NCBI GenBank assembly: GCA_949358305.1
Contig: OX442317.1
Span: 9,614,186 to 9,678,185 of the forward strand
Direction of reading: 5' to 3'
DNA length: 64,000 nucleotides
Source of the DNA: Strigamia acuminata
Taxonomy: Eukaryota > Arthropoda > Chilopoda > Geophilomorpha > Linotaeniidae
Of this stretch, positions 46,901 through 51,053 are shown in pieces. A model generated the notes under the pieces. That model saw only the letters and a list, made by a program, of their open reading frames with translations. It was not told where the DNA came from and made no database searches. Positions within the stretch are counted from its first letter, which is position 1, and each line of letters begins with the position of its first letter. Position numbers and translations under genes: made by a program.

Positions 46901-48655
46901 TAGATTAGTATTTGGTGGTTTACTTCTGGTCATAGATAGTTACTTCGAACTCTCCACATCCTAGCTTTTAACTCACACTTTAACAGTACAGTACAGTAGA
47001 GTACGTTAACACACCGTAGAATCGAGTTACTTTGGATAGCGCGCCATCTTTGTCACGCGCACGCCAAAATGTTAGCCAGGGTCTACAAATCGCAAATTTT
47101 GCGTTGTGTAATTTATGGACGGCCCCATACATGCGATATTGCGATATCTTGCAATATCGCCATATCTTGCGATATTGCAATTACATCGCTATACTCAAAA
47201 CCACCACAACGTTGATCTATTTCGGCCTGTTTACGCCTAACTGTGTACTGTGTTCTACTACGTGGAAAAGTAGTTCTGTATCAAAGCATCACCTTTGACA
47301 ATGTTGGTAATCAATCACAATGTCTGGAGTTAGAGTACAATTCTGGTGTTATGAGCTACTTTTTTGTGTCCTTATACCAGTGAAATAGATCAACGTTGTG
47401 GTGGTTTTGAATATAGTTCTAAGCGATATAACGCGAATGCAATATATTGCAAAGATATCGCCAAACTGCAGTATCGCATTCGCATTCGCTTCAAAGAGTA
47501 ATCACATAGGCCTACTGGCAAACATTTTTCGGCGCTTGTCCAAAGATGCCATTTATTAATCCGCGCTTAGCAAACTTCGACGGCGCCCCTCTTGTGAGGC
47601 GCCCTTGTGCTGTGCACAACTTGCACACTTGCGTTGTCCCTGGGGAGCTGGAGGTGTGTTTTCATTGAGGTAAAGTTCTCGTTGGTGCGGCTGAGGCCAA
47701 TTCTGGCGTTTTCCATGCTCGCACAAACACAACTGTCTGCCTCAACAAACACACATTTTAGATGCAAAAGTTTTGCTTCACGGAGAGACGGTGTTAACTA
47801 TCTAGAATAGAATCGATGTATACTTATTTGGTTTGTTTGGAAAATGCATTAGGTCCTATTCGCGCCGATTCCAACGGAACAATTCCAGCAGTAGGGATTT
47901 CTTACGGTCCCCGATCGGTGCCCAGCAGTCCGAGGGAGAAGGAGCGGGCCTACCCCGAAGTGGTCGGGAGTGCTGAGAGTCTCGTCGGAAGGGTATGTTA
48001 TTTGCAATTAACTCTTGTTTAGAAAAACGTTTTAAAAACTCTTTTGGAGCATCTTTACAACATTATCAAGCAGAAAAAGTGCCTTTGCAGGCGGGAAAAA
48101 TGCATTTTTATGGGAATTTAATTCATTTTAAGTTGAAAAAATAGAAAATAAATGCAAAATAATGCATTTTTATGACCCAGACAATAAAAAAAGTGCATTT
48201 TTAGGCCAGAACAAGTATTTCAATCTGAAAGAATGCATTTTTTATGTGTATACCAGCCACCAGGGGATCCTTTAGGAATAGAGAAAATTGTTGAGTGTTT
48301 GATGAAATGTTGATGTTTTGATACGCAGGTTCTTCAAGAGCAGGGATTAGGTGAATATTGTGACCCGGAGTTTGTGCGCGCGGCTTCTCGCGAGATGTGC
48401 GAGGCGATGGACATGACGGCCGAAGAGATGGATCGTGCGGCGCATCACCTGCTACAGGCAGAGCGAGTCCCGCCCAGCATTCGCTTGCAGAACGAGGACA
48501 ACAACAACGACACGCTGAGAGTGCTGAACAGGAGCGACGCGAATCGTCGACAACAAGGCGCGGCCGGCGCACCGGGCGCTCCGGACACGGCTGCTGCTGC
48601 CGCTGGTTCATCGGAGGAGAACGAAGACGAGAGTCTCTACGTGTCGTCATTATAG
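2053..48655 (+). CDS. CACNA1 (CaV1 / Ca-alpha1D-like): L-type voltage-gated calcium channel alpha1 subunit (CaV1), spliced
   Basis: Pore-forming subunit of an L-type Ca2+ channel: four repeats of six membrane segments in the plasma membrane. Exons: 2053-2089, 15502-15757, 28174-28279, 30868-31007, 31673-31779, 33334-33489, 33559-33743, 33904-34007, 34079-34194, 34363-34410, 34492-34579, 34647-34881, 34946-35097, 35155-35365, 35436-35556, 35989-36289, 36348-36590, 37477-37606, 37664-37830, 37886-37973, 38188-38295 or 38471-38578, 39769-39821, 39889-40035, 40660-40861, 40916-41074, 41153-41263, 41616-41738, 41812-41931, 42004-42069, 42137-42388, 42980-43107, 43180-43276, 44373-44825, 45186-45463, 46507-46781, 47853-47992, 48329-48655. 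All phases agree and give 2,009 residues. The four pore loops carry Glu (MEGW, TGEDW, FEGW, TGEAW), the EEEE calcium filter. The beta-subunit site ([14 protein letters not shown]), EF-hand and IQ region are CaV1-like, and four Arg/Lys-rich S4 segments are present. Least certain are the first exon and the C-terminal tail splicing. Confidence 0.9.
3264..3431. repeat. TAA/ATA trinucleotide repeats
   Basis: Two stretches of (TAA)n, about 3264-3328 and 3383-3431, are separated by roughly 55 bases of unique sequence. Simple microsatellite in an intron. Confidence 0.85.
8023..8893. mobile_element. Non-autonomous DNA element with CCGATA-type inverted ends
   Basis: The left end reads tatactctaaaccgatat and the right end gtatcggtttagaatata, an imperfect inverted pair of about 18 bases at both extremes of an 870-bp block. 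The interior 8700-8890 (with cggaaaagtagttctgt and catcacctttgacaat) recurs near 47233-47410, and related ends bound the shorter element at 18199-18578. No transposase reading frame is present, so it behaves as a MITE-like or deleted DNA transposon. Superfamily not assigned. Confidence 0.6.
9236..9398. mobile_element. ATGCATT-rich foldback MITE, intact short copy
   Basis: The block begins CCCATTTGGT and ends ACCATATGGG, inverted ends that continue inward as aatatattctacaatatat and its imperfect complement. The interior has repeated aatgcatt motifs. The same ends and motifs occur at 18583-27628 (interrupted copy), 38740-38830 and 42433-42905, so this is a dispersed family of roughly 160-300 bp without coding capacity. 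Confidence 0.6.
9941..10684. repeat. 24-unit 30/31-bp minisatellite with higher-order pattern
   Basis: The unit is aatttagacatttattttag followed by a tcgttctgttc-type end. Three variants alternate: A (31 bp, TTTTAGTCG), B (31 bp, TTTTAGTTG) and C (30 bp, one T fewer). Reading through gives A B C A C A B C A C A C A B C A C A C B B C C A. It sits inside CaV1 intron 1. Units are otherwise nearly identical, indicating recent amplification. Confidence 0.9.
12470..12820. repeat. Dispersed repeat, copy 1 (pair with 16040-16500)
   Basis: Positions 12679-12736 and 16325-16382 share 58 bases with about two mismatches (core gaaatagatcgaca and aatcaaaatgcattatggg). Both are followed or preceded by a 'cttttctggaaaactg'-like motif. 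This is an interspersed repeat of unknown type, without coding capacity. Confidence 0.55.
14100..14260. repeat. 20-bp tandem repeat (gatttgctggatttgcattt)
   Basis: About seven degenerate copies of a 20-bp unit rich in ATTTG. Because 20 is not a multiple of three the reading frame drifts; the long reverse-strand open frame here is a by-product of the repeat. Intronic. Confidence 0.7.
14868..14990. repeat. T-rich tandem repeat (tttttacttttattattt)
   Basis: Roughly six copies of an 18-20 bp T-rich unit. It creates an apparent Lys/Asn-rich reverse frame that is not a gene. Confidence 0.75.
15502..15757 (+). other. CACNA1 (CaV1): CaV1 N-terminal cytoplasmic exon ending at a U12 AT donor
   Basis: Encodes the cytoplasmic N terminus: a small Ala/Pro/Thr-rich part, [12 protein letters not shown] (the conserved 'SW-x-AAL-x-AAR' type region), a basic stretch [11 protein letters not shown], then [20 protein letters not shown] and VVEW leading into IS1. 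This RALxCLxLKNPIR motif is diagnostic of CaV1. The exon ends on two bases (aa) of a Lys codon before ATATCCTTT, the U12 5' splice site consensus, and the codon is completed by the G at 28174 to continue K-P-F-E-Y into IS1. Confidence 0.9.
16040..16500. repeat. Dispersed repeat, copy 2 (pair with 12470-12820)
   Basis: Shares the 58-base core at 16325-16382 with copy 1, plus internally repeated 'cttttctggaaaactg' motifs near 16145 and 16460 that appear in both orientations around the core. Non-coding, intronic. Confidence 0.5.
18199..18578. mobile_element. MITE with CCGATAC-type terminal inverted repeats (380 bp)
   Basis: The left end tatacttcaaaccgatac and right end gtatcggtttggaatata are inverted with about 2 mismatches. 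The match continues inward to cctaactcca / tggagttagg, giving arms of 35 bases or more. No coding capacity. It is a shorter relative of 8023-8893. It ends only four bases before the next element, so the two may have inserted at neighbouring sites. Confidence 0.75.
18718..19295 (-). repeat. 3' LTR of the Gypsy element
   Basis: 578 bp bounded by TGTTATGTGG and TACGCGTAGCA on the plus strand. It matches 26613-27190 base for base as far as I could compare by eye. It contains a short internal duplication (aaattatataaattatata) in both copies. Confidence 0.95.
19296..19307 (-). other. Polypurine tract of the Gypsy element
   Basis: On the minus strand AAAAAAGGGAGT lies immediately before the 3' LTR, the usual position for the purine-rich plus-strand primer of LTR elements. 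Confidence 0.75.
19308..20282 (-). other. Non-coding region between pol stop and polypurine tract
   Basis: About 975 bp, very AT-rich (notably many 'aattcaaa' and 'caaatt' words), without a substantial open frame on either strand. An envelope gene, if the lineage ever had one, would lie here; nothing resembling one remains. Confidence 0.6.
20283..24101 (-). CDS. pol: Gypsy Pol polyprotein (protease-RT-RNase H-integrase)
   Basis: Open from the frameshift site (24101) to the stop at 20283. Numbering from position 24035: retropepsin-like protease about 10-110 with active-site LDSGG (24-27) and flap-side LLLGDNFL; reverse transcriptase about 290-490 with [10 protein letters not shown] and catalytic YLDD (439-442); RNase H about 580-700 (STDAS, TERE, TDHQP, DADAL); integrase with zinc finger HHCC (His near 797 and 804, Cys 834 and 837) and catalytic Asp 867, Asp 927, Glu 963; GPY/F module (GPYEIVRR) near 1110. 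No chromodomain was recognised; the tail is basic. The first residue is not an ATG codon, fitting synthesis by -1 frameshifting from gag. The protease motif DSGG differs from the commoner DTGA/DSGA. No stops or frameshifts interrupt it. Confidence 0.95.
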   Translation of the reverse strand, partial: LEWPQRRKNKKKFKKRKLEIIELNATDELLQIPVVVNGLEVTGVLDSGGYRNIINEDLVRTLQLKYQPCPHVRLRVVDGSLITPVGKTRITIDVGQQQHTIEVLIVSGFGNHLLLGDNFLRSARCQLDYDQQKIFVGPKDKQQEVFPMSKNYTEQNYIARVLKPITIPALHECVVPIKIAKKVDDELFVEPLSGVIDRFGVICCKTLTKFRKGEGVLRVANPTKKTIYLGKNSAVAKAFYVIESGLLDEKRADQFDFSKAMANENMTPTQQELMRQLLEKNSDRFATSDSDLGRAQAIKHRIDTGDSPPIHLQPYRRSIKEKEIEEAETKKLLEQGVIRESESPWSAPVLLIKKRDGRWRFCVDWRRLNAVTKKMVYPLPRIDDTLDQLAGAKYFSMMDLIQGYHQVEIDEQDREKTAFTTSSGHYEFNVLGMGLCNSPAAFQKLMNKVLGNLLGKVCIAYLDDLIIFSKTFEQHLVDVDAVFEKLRMANLKVRLSKCTFATDTIRYLGHVVDADGVSPDPRNLEAVAKFPLPVNVKQLRGFLGLCSYYRKFIKGFADISKPLVNLTKKDEKFDWGPPHDTAFITLRNALITVPVLAHPDFAQPFIVSTDASAYGMGAILKQKINNQERVVAYASKLMSTAEQNYTATERECLAIMFAVQKFRPYLYGQKFQIITDHQPLQWLKSVRNPNGRLARWALQLVDFDFDIVYKSGKKHTDADALSRIPDQMSEEEIKKLPSLFLENLDLPAQQRMDPKLLDLITAVENLEQLPKKRRRPLKQYVLHEKTLFRKKNSSSSLNTEGLLLVVPKQLQKDVLHEMHDGLLGAHLGLAKTWKRIRTRFFWTRIYTDVRKYVLSCQNCAKAKSMTTPAKGLMQPWSTVSKPFERIGMDTLGPFPLSKLGNKHVFVVTDYLSRSVIARAAPVGTALEAAKTLVYEVILKEGSPREILSDRGTEYRNQMIEEVSNLFKSLHKTTSGYHPRTNGLTERFNATFAKMLQSYVNDDHTDWDEFLPFVLFSYNTGVHETTGYTPHYLLRGYDVDLTIDVNLNLPQKEFTLRTSKFMQQARKIANERLQKQSEKSKKRFDKDRVNKEFEPGELVYLKTINRKVGLSEKLLPQFSGPYEIVRRTAPNDYEIINSTRKKSDIVNVERLKPYKARIEEDIDEALKEMPEKKVKFAEKVKKISKKGEIAVEILDKPTKTKQIKAKERYIDDSDQISLKSLFEPQTELENTEKQLKNPPLDGADTQSDDYRSRKLRPKARKSYRHCYSTFSPR
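24098..25522 (-). CDS. gag: Gypsy Gag-like protein
   Basis: Structural protein expected to form the virus-like particle. The frame has 474 codons from 25522, but the codon there is TTG and the frame is open upstream to about 25585; the first ATG in frame is at 25216 and would give 372 residues. The N-terminal part is charged ([18 protein letters not shown]) and Glu/Asp-rich. The centre resembles a capsid fold region of the retrotransposon Gag family ([44 protein letters not shown]). The C-terminal third is low complexity: Gln, Asn, Gly, Trp and Arg with RGG-like boxes ([12 protein letters not shown]). No CX2CX4HX4C zinc knuckle is present, so RNA binding probably uses the Arg/Gly-rich tail. 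It ends at the TAG (24100-24098) directly after the frameshift heptamer. Confidence 0.85.
   Translation of the reverse strand: MEEETALSVKVTERKRKPKPKEELKTQKREGETPQQHLIRVVSADLQAELFPHEVEQLGELLIREQSDLDDADEKDIFQDVEEQPNLELSYLCINKEQSPIKMANASPSPEMLAIQTVLQNLVVNRRNPVDFDPATGNIDTWLIGYEDTIADDTERIKHLSIVLKHSASSWYLDQLPLHPTRTWTEWKDALKTKFRRQITAILAKLQAMQHKDGTALEHMQKILKECSYARPSFTEDQKIFHVFQGLKKVIRDKLVANYPKTLDQLTSQLGLLEAHAFNEDPAEVLLTLLQKAVDTTGEVTPSCLVEPSDVNKTKDELLAEVKVLRQQQQFGDVQYAEVTPVFYQNQWYTPHPNQAQFYNRGNFRGRPGQQRGWWNNNSNWNQGRGWNNNKGQNRGNWNNQWNNSGQGFQQQQQPQQQWNPPQQQQQGQRQGNPNNQGHPRNPNYKGKNFIENYQGGRGQRGAPRGGPANQSGN
24101..24107 (-). promoter_or_regulatory. -1 ribosomal frameshift slippery heptamer
   Basis: On the minus strand the last two gag codons and the bases before them read G GGA AAC, followed directly by the TAG stop. 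This fits the X-XXY-YYZ rule for -1 slippage. The pol frame is exactly -1 relative to gag and is open through this site (a stop in the pol frame lies just upstream), so a slip here would join the two products. A downstream structure was not verified. Confidence 0.8.
25523..26612 (-). other. 5' leader of the Gypsy element
   Basis: About 1.1 kb between the 5' LTR and the gag reading frame, strongly AT-rich with many 'caattc' and 'tttatcaa' words. A candidate spliced start exists: an ATG at 26354 followed by GTAAGA (26344-26339) and an acceptor ending CAG at 25543 would enter the gag frame in phase. Otherwise no open frame. Confidence 0.5.
26592..26609 (-). other. Candidate primer-binding site
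   Basis: Three bases inside the 5' LTR the minus strand reads TGGTGGAGATTGCGGTTT, beginning with the TGG expected to pair with a tRNA CCA end. The pairing tRNA was not identified; a start three bases later (second TGG) is equally possible. Confidence 0.5.
26613..27190 (-). repeat. 5' LTR of the Gypsy element
   Basis: 578 bp, apparently identical to 18718-19295. In the element's orientation it starts TGCTACGCGT and ends CATAACA. Confidence 0.95.
27336..27596. mobile_element. Tc1/mariner-like MITE (261 bp)
   Basis: Ends CAGAGTGTCCACAAAGTCCT and AGGACTTTGTGGACACCCTG are inverted with one mismatch, and the element is flanked by TA on each side (27334-27335, 27597-27598), the duplication made by Tc1/mariner transposases. 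No coding capacity. It is inserted in the right-hand fragment of the split ATGCATT element. Confidence 0.85.
28713..28990. repeat. Large near-perfect palindrome
   Basis: From ttcttcaattattaataag at 28713 the sequence is repeated as its reverse complement ending at 28990, centred on gcatctatagatgc (about 28838-28851). The arms match over more than 110 bases with a few mismatches and a 23-base extra segment in the right arm. The inner part (caggggcggatc, gggggccc) belongs to a dispersed repeat also seen at 28605-28640 and 32540-32870. Confidence 0.85.
29082..29258. mobile_element. Pogo/Tigger-like MITE (degenerate)
   Basis: Imperfect inverted ends (gctcgaacctcgctattatg and the complement of cgtagtagcgaggtttgacc) surround a 177-bp block with 'ataacga' motifs, as in pogo-type non-autonomous elements. 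No coding capacity. Confidence 0.45.
31780..33333 (+). other. CACNA1 (CaV1): CaV1 intron 5 with TTAGG tract and GGCC repeats
   Basis: A GTAAGT donor and CAG acceptor bound 1,554 bases. It holds the TTAGG tract (32266-32295) and a 'gcggatctagctttttgggg...ggggccc' dispersed repeat (32540-32870) with internal TA microsatellite. No exon recognised. Confidence 0.7.
32266..32295. repeat. Interstitial TTAGG repeat
   Basis: Six consecutive pentamers, five TTAGG and one TTAGT. A shorter related run is at 31062-31076. TTAGG is the telomere repeat of many arthropods; here it is a short internal tract. Confidence 0.85.
34079..34579 (+). other. CACNA1 (CaV1): CaV1 I-II linker with beta-subunit interaction domain
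   Basis: Exons 34079-34194, 34363-34410 and 34492-34579. The first encodes [20 protein letters not shown] and then [17 protein letters not shown], the alpha-interaction domain whose Gly-Tyr-Trp-Ile residues bind CaV-beta. It is followed by acidic [13 protein letters not shown]. This stretch is among the most conserved of CaV1 proteins and fixes the frame of several very short exons. Confidence 0.9.
34647..35556 (+). other. CACNA1 (CaV1): CaV1 repeat II exons
   Basis: Exons 34647-34881 (IIS1-S2), 34946-35097 (IIS3-S4, [16 protein letters not shown] across the join), 35155-35365 (IIS5, [20 protein letters not shown]), 35436-35556 (pore TGEDW and start of IIS6, [12 protein letters not shown]). 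IIS6 continues across the second U12 intron into 35989. Confidence 0.92.
35557..35988 (+). other. CACNA1 (CaV1): CaV1 second U12-type intron (GT-AG) with 21-bp tandem repeat
   Basis: The donor GTATCCTTT is the GT form of the U12 consensus. AACCTTAAC (35969-35977) fits the U12 branch element and lies about 12 nt before CAG (35986-35988). The join restores [17 protein letters not shown] of IIS6 exactly. About 10-11 copies of a 21-bp unit (aaatttaccataatttcgtc plus t) fill 35691-35911, more than half of this 432-nt intron. Confidence 0.85.
35691..35911. repeat. 21-bp minisatellite inside the U12 intron
   Basis: About 10.5 nearly perfect copies. Since 21 is a multiple of three, several frames stay open (for example repeated MVNLDEI on the minus strand); these are not genes. 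Confidence 0.92.
35989..36590 (+). other. CACNA1 (CaV1): CaV1 end of IIS6 and highly acidic II-III loop
   Basis: Exons 35989-36289 and 36348-36590. After [20 protein letters not shown] come Glu/Lys-rich and Gly/Glu/Asp-rich stretches, then a run from about 36361 to 36471 that is almost entirely Asp and Glu ([20 protein letters not shown] and beyond), then [16 protein letters not shown] leading into IIIS1. Calcium channel II-III loops are cytoplasmic; the length of this polyanionic stretch is unusual. Confidence 0.88.
36591..37476 (+). other. CACNA1 (CaV1): CaV1 intron 17 with AT-rich degenerate tandem repeat
   Basis: Positions 36680-37080 are a degenerate array of 'gataaaatttcatgaaattttaat'-type words. 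The remainder is unremarkable. The long reverse open frame here ([13 protein letters not shown]...) comes from the repeat. Confidence 0.7.
38188..38295 (+). other. CACNA1 (CaV1): Alternative IIIS5 exon a
   Basis: 108 nt, phase 0 at both ends, GTAG acceptor and GTAGGG donor. Encodes [20 protein letters not shown] followed by [16 protein letters not shown]. Near-duplicate of the exon at 38471-38578. Confidence 0.88.
38335..38385. repeat. (CA)n microsatellite between the two IIIS5 exons
   Basis: An almost pure CA dinucleotide run with two interruptions lies 40 bases after the donor of exon a. CA repeats can bind hnRNP L, a splicing regulator, so a role in exon choice is possible but only inferred. 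Confidence 0.85.
38471..38578 (+). other. CACNA1 (CaV1): Alternative IIIS5 exon b
   Basis: 108 nt, phase 0, TTTTAG acceptor and GTAACT donor. Encodes [20 protein letters not shown] followed by [16 protein letters not shown]. It differs from exon a at seven residues (H/Y, Q/K, V/I, C/Y, I/V and L/I among them). A transcript needs exactly one of the two to keep a single IIIS5; using both would stay in frame but add a seventh membrane segment to repeat III. Confidence 0.88.
38579..39768 (+). other. CACNA1 (CaV1): CaV1 intron after IIIS5 exons
   Basis: 1,190 bases. Contains a fragment of the ATGCATT foldback family (38760-38825) and T-rich low-complexity DNA (39470-39610). No exon recognised. 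Confidence 0.7.
40036..40659 (+). other. CACNA1 (CaV1): CaV1 intron with two small hairpin elements
   Basis: Holds the pogo-like MITE (40090-40184) and, directly after it, a hairpin element at about 40205-40352. That element has TACACCC-type outer ends and 33-base inner arms (gaggcataaagaactgagat ... ending in atgacgtcat) at 40216-40248 and 40262-40294. Confidence 0.7.
40090..40184. mobile_element. Pogo/Tigger-like MITE (95 bp)
   Basis: Ends CAGTCGAAACTCTTTATAAC and the complement of GTTATAAAGAGTTTCGAATG form 24-base inverted repeats with few mismatches. A TA duplication flanks the element (40088-40089, 40185-40186). CAGTCGAAA...TATAACGA termini are typical of pogo-type elements. Confidence 0.8.
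42389..42979 (+). other. CACNA1 (CaV1): CaV1 intron filled by nested MITEs
   Basis: 591 bases made largely of an ATGCATT foldback element (about 42433-42905) interrupted by a hAT-like MITE (42533-42775). A pyrimidine-rich tract and TTTTCAG precede the next exon. Confidence 0.75.
42533..42775. mobile_element. hAT-like MITE (243 bp) with perfect TIR and 8-bp duplication
   Basis: 19-base perfect terminal inverted repeats CAAGGTCGAACGAGAAGTA, flanked by an exact 8-bp duplication ATTATTTG (42525-42532 and 42776-42783). An 8-bp duplication with CA(A)GG-type ends is the hAT superfamily signature. The interior has paired 'tgacgtca' motifs and no open frame. Confidence 0.88.
43180..44825 (+). other. 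CACNA1 (CaV1): CaV1 proximal C terminus: EF-hand, pre-IQ and IQ region
   Basis: Exons 43180-43276 ([20 protein letters not shown]) and 44373-44825. The latter encodes [34 protein letters not shown] and the IQ motif [20 protein letters not shown], which in CaV1 binds calmodulin for Ca2+-dependent inactivation and facilitation. Very close match to the CaV1 family. Confidence 0.92.
43277..44372 (+). other. CACNA1 (CaV1): CaV1 intron with TAA microsatellite
   Basis: 1,096 bases. Contains a TAATAA-type microsatellite (43878-43912) and unique AT-rich DNA; an open reverse frame at 43373-43711 shows no recognisable protein. Confidence 0.65.
45464..46506 (+). other. CACNA1 (CaV1): CaV1 intron with TIR element
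   Basis: 1,043 bases; includes the element at 45667-46062. The rest (46063-46506) shows no coding or repeat signal I could name. Confidence 0.65.
45667..46062. mobile_element. MITE with GTTCACACTAGAC-type inverted ends (about 396 bp)
   Basis: The left end aagctaggttcgcacttgtg continues with ttcacactagacgcaatgc. The right end is its inverted counterpart, ending caagtgtgaacccagctta, with about 4 mismatches over 40 bases. Fragments of the same motif occur at 41285-41310 and 11815-11850, so it is a dispersed family. No coding capacity. Confidence 0.7.
46782..47852 (+). other. CACNA1 (CaV1): CaV1 intron with CCGATA-family fragment
   Basis: 1,071 bases. 47233-47410 matches the interior of the 8023-8893 element (cggaaaagtagttctg-type words, catcacctttgacaatg). 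A 'gcgatattgcgatatc' palindromic patch lies at 47136-47175. No exon recognised. Confidence 0.6.
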
Positions 48656-51053
48656 GACGTGGGTTTCTACGCCACGCTTGTTGTCGATTCATTTTTTATG
48701 AGGTGGCGCGTGCGCCTCTCGTGAGACGGCTTTGAAAACGTCTCGGGAATTTGTTGAGATGCAATTTTGGGCTCCGTTAGTGCGCGGGAAAGCCCAGTGA
48801 AGATTCGCAAATTGTTGATCATGATGAAGTGATTGGAAATGAAGAATTTAATAGTTGTTGGTGTTGAATGAAACAAAACAAAATGGAAAGTTTTTTTAAA
48901 TTTTTATTTTTTTTTTAAATTGTTTTTTTTTATTGAAAATTATGAAAATTGTAGAAATTATGGAAATTATGAAAATTATGGAAAATTATGGATTAATTTG
49001 AATTTTTGATTTTCTTTTTAATAGGAAAGAAAGTGCCTAGTTGATTACGAGTCTGTGATTGTTGAAGGAATGAATGCTTCATTTGTTATTGTTTTTAATT
49101 TAATTTAATTTAATTTATTTTATTTTTTGGGTTCCGGTGAATGGAATTATTGGAAGATGGCGTCGAGTGTGCTGATTTACGTAACAACAAATTTTCTTCT
49201 ACTGTTTTACAAGATTTCTAATTATAACGCTTTAGCAGCAAGGTAAAACTGGTAACAATTGACCTTTTTAAAAACAAAACAAAAATCCCAAAAAAAAAAC
49301 AAACAAAAAAAAAAGTTCAAAAAATGAAACAATTTTTAAATCTCGTGCCAACAAGTTTTGATTTTGATCCTCATTTTTGGTGTTATGACGTCATTGCCAA
49401 AAATCACTCTTTGCTCACCGTCGTGAAGGTTTTCAAAAAAATAAAATAAAAATAAAATAATAAATAAAAAAAAAATATATAAATATATATATATAATATA
49501 AATAAAAATTGATTTTTTTTCTTCGTTATTTTTTATGTGTGGAAATAGTTTGATGTGTTAAACAAAAAAGGAAAAAAAATAAAAAGGGAATTTTGTATAG
49601 TTGTTGCAAAAAAAAAAAATATTCAGAAATTTCAAAAAAATCCAAAAAAAAAAAATTAAATAACAAACAGCTTTCTATACTAAAAAAAAACAAAAACAGA
49701 TAAACAAGTTTGATATTGTCTCTTTCTAATCATGTATTCTCTTATAATTATTACGCTACTACGTTTTTTCTCCTCCTCAAATTTTTTTCTCTGCCCAGTG
49801 CCTTTATTCTGGAACTTAAAAAATATTTACGAAAGACAAGGAAATGGTTTTATTCAAAATGTGCTCACAGCCACAGTCAATGCCAAAGTGCAGCAACCAT
49901 CCATTGATTTCGAGGGTTTTTCTTTTTCTTTTTCTTTTTTTTTTAAATTTTCAGTTCCGATTTCGATTTTGACTTGGTTTGGGACCAGAATTTAAAAGTT
50001 TAAATTTTAAAAAGGGAGAAAAATATGTTCGTTTATCATTTCTAGATGTATATGTGTGTCTAAAACTAAATTAGAGATCTTGGGTTTTCTGGGTTTTGAT
50101 TTTCTTCCAATTTCTTCAAGATGGCGGCGCCCATATCTCCTTGGATTTGTTTCGTGGCGGCCATTTTGATTTGTCTAAAGGAAACGAGAATGTATGGATT
50201 TTTTTTTTAAAAAAAGAAGATTGTAGTTGTTTAATTAGTTGCTCAGGATCTCTATATACTATATACATCTATGTTTTTGTTTTGAAAATAAGAAATTTGT
50301 TGACAAATTCTAGTGCAGCTATGAGGATGTGTTTTGCTGTTTATCTGTGTCCTAATCCATAATTTTTGCAGAGATTTGTCATTTGAATGCAGGTGTATGT
50401 TTATAATTGTTATTTATTTCTTTTCAAAATGTCTTTTCAACTATATATATATATATACATAATATATATATTTAAAAAAAAGAAAAAGAAATGGGGGAAA
50501 AATTAATTTTAGCATGATTTCTTGGTCTAAAAAAGCAGTTGGAAATTGAATAAATAATTGAAATGATTACACTCGATGTAGGGATCTTTATATTTTTGTT
50601 GTAATGATTTAAATGCTTTTTGGAAAGAAGTAGAATTTAACCAGTGTTGAAAAATAATAGATAAAGTTTAAAACATTAAATTTCAAAAAAATGAAAAAAA
50701 AATGAGTAATATGGTAATATATATGATGATTCAATTGTAAAAAAATTTCATAATTTTGCAAGGAATGTTTCAATACTGTGCAATAAAAATCATGTTCATA
50801 AACTTTCTTTTTGTTTGTACAGTTTATATAAATAAATTTTCAAAATAGCGCCAATTTGTGCGGTTTATTCGTCATTGGTTAATTACAAAACAAAAATCGG
50901 TTTATTTAATATTTATCTTTCCTTTTTAATTTTCAAATAAATAATAAATTACTGTATAATAATAATAATCAATAAATTAATTTTTTTCTTTTTCTTTTCG
51001 ACCGAACGAATTGGCGCCCTCTATCTTCCGAAATTTAAACCTTTCTTATAAAC
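48656..51053 (+). other. CaV1 3' UTR and intergenic region before MRPL21
   Basis: About 2.4 kb of A/T-rich DNA with long A runs and TA dinucleotide runs (49480-49500, 50440-50470). Possible polyadenylation signals AATAAA lie near 50551, 50783 and 50830, the last two close together about 220-270 bases before MRPL21. No open frame resembling a protein. Confidence 0.6.

Larger units (their letters stand above)
45186..48655 (+). other. CACNA1 (CaV1): CaV1 distal C-terminal tail exons
   Basis: Exons 45186-45463 (Ser/His/Thr-rich), 46507-46781 ([20 protein letters not shown], then Ala/Pro/Arg-rich), 47853-47992, and 48329-48655 ([20 protein letters not shown], a conserved CaV1 distal motif, then Ala/Gly-rich and ending ESLYVSSL). 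All joins are in phase and the stop is TAG at 48653. The 46507 exon has an earlier in-phase donor at 46694 (GTATGC), so its last 87 bases may be optional. Confidence 0.82.

Noticed and set aside
47136-47175. Palindromic gcgatattgcgatatc patch as a regulatory site
   Set aside because: Short, low complexity and intronic; no supporting context.
48201-48692. 163-codon minus-strand frame opposite the last CaV1 exon
   Set aside because: It is antisense to a GC-rich conserved coding exon, a common artefact; composition is Arg/Pro/Ser-rich without a recognisable domain.
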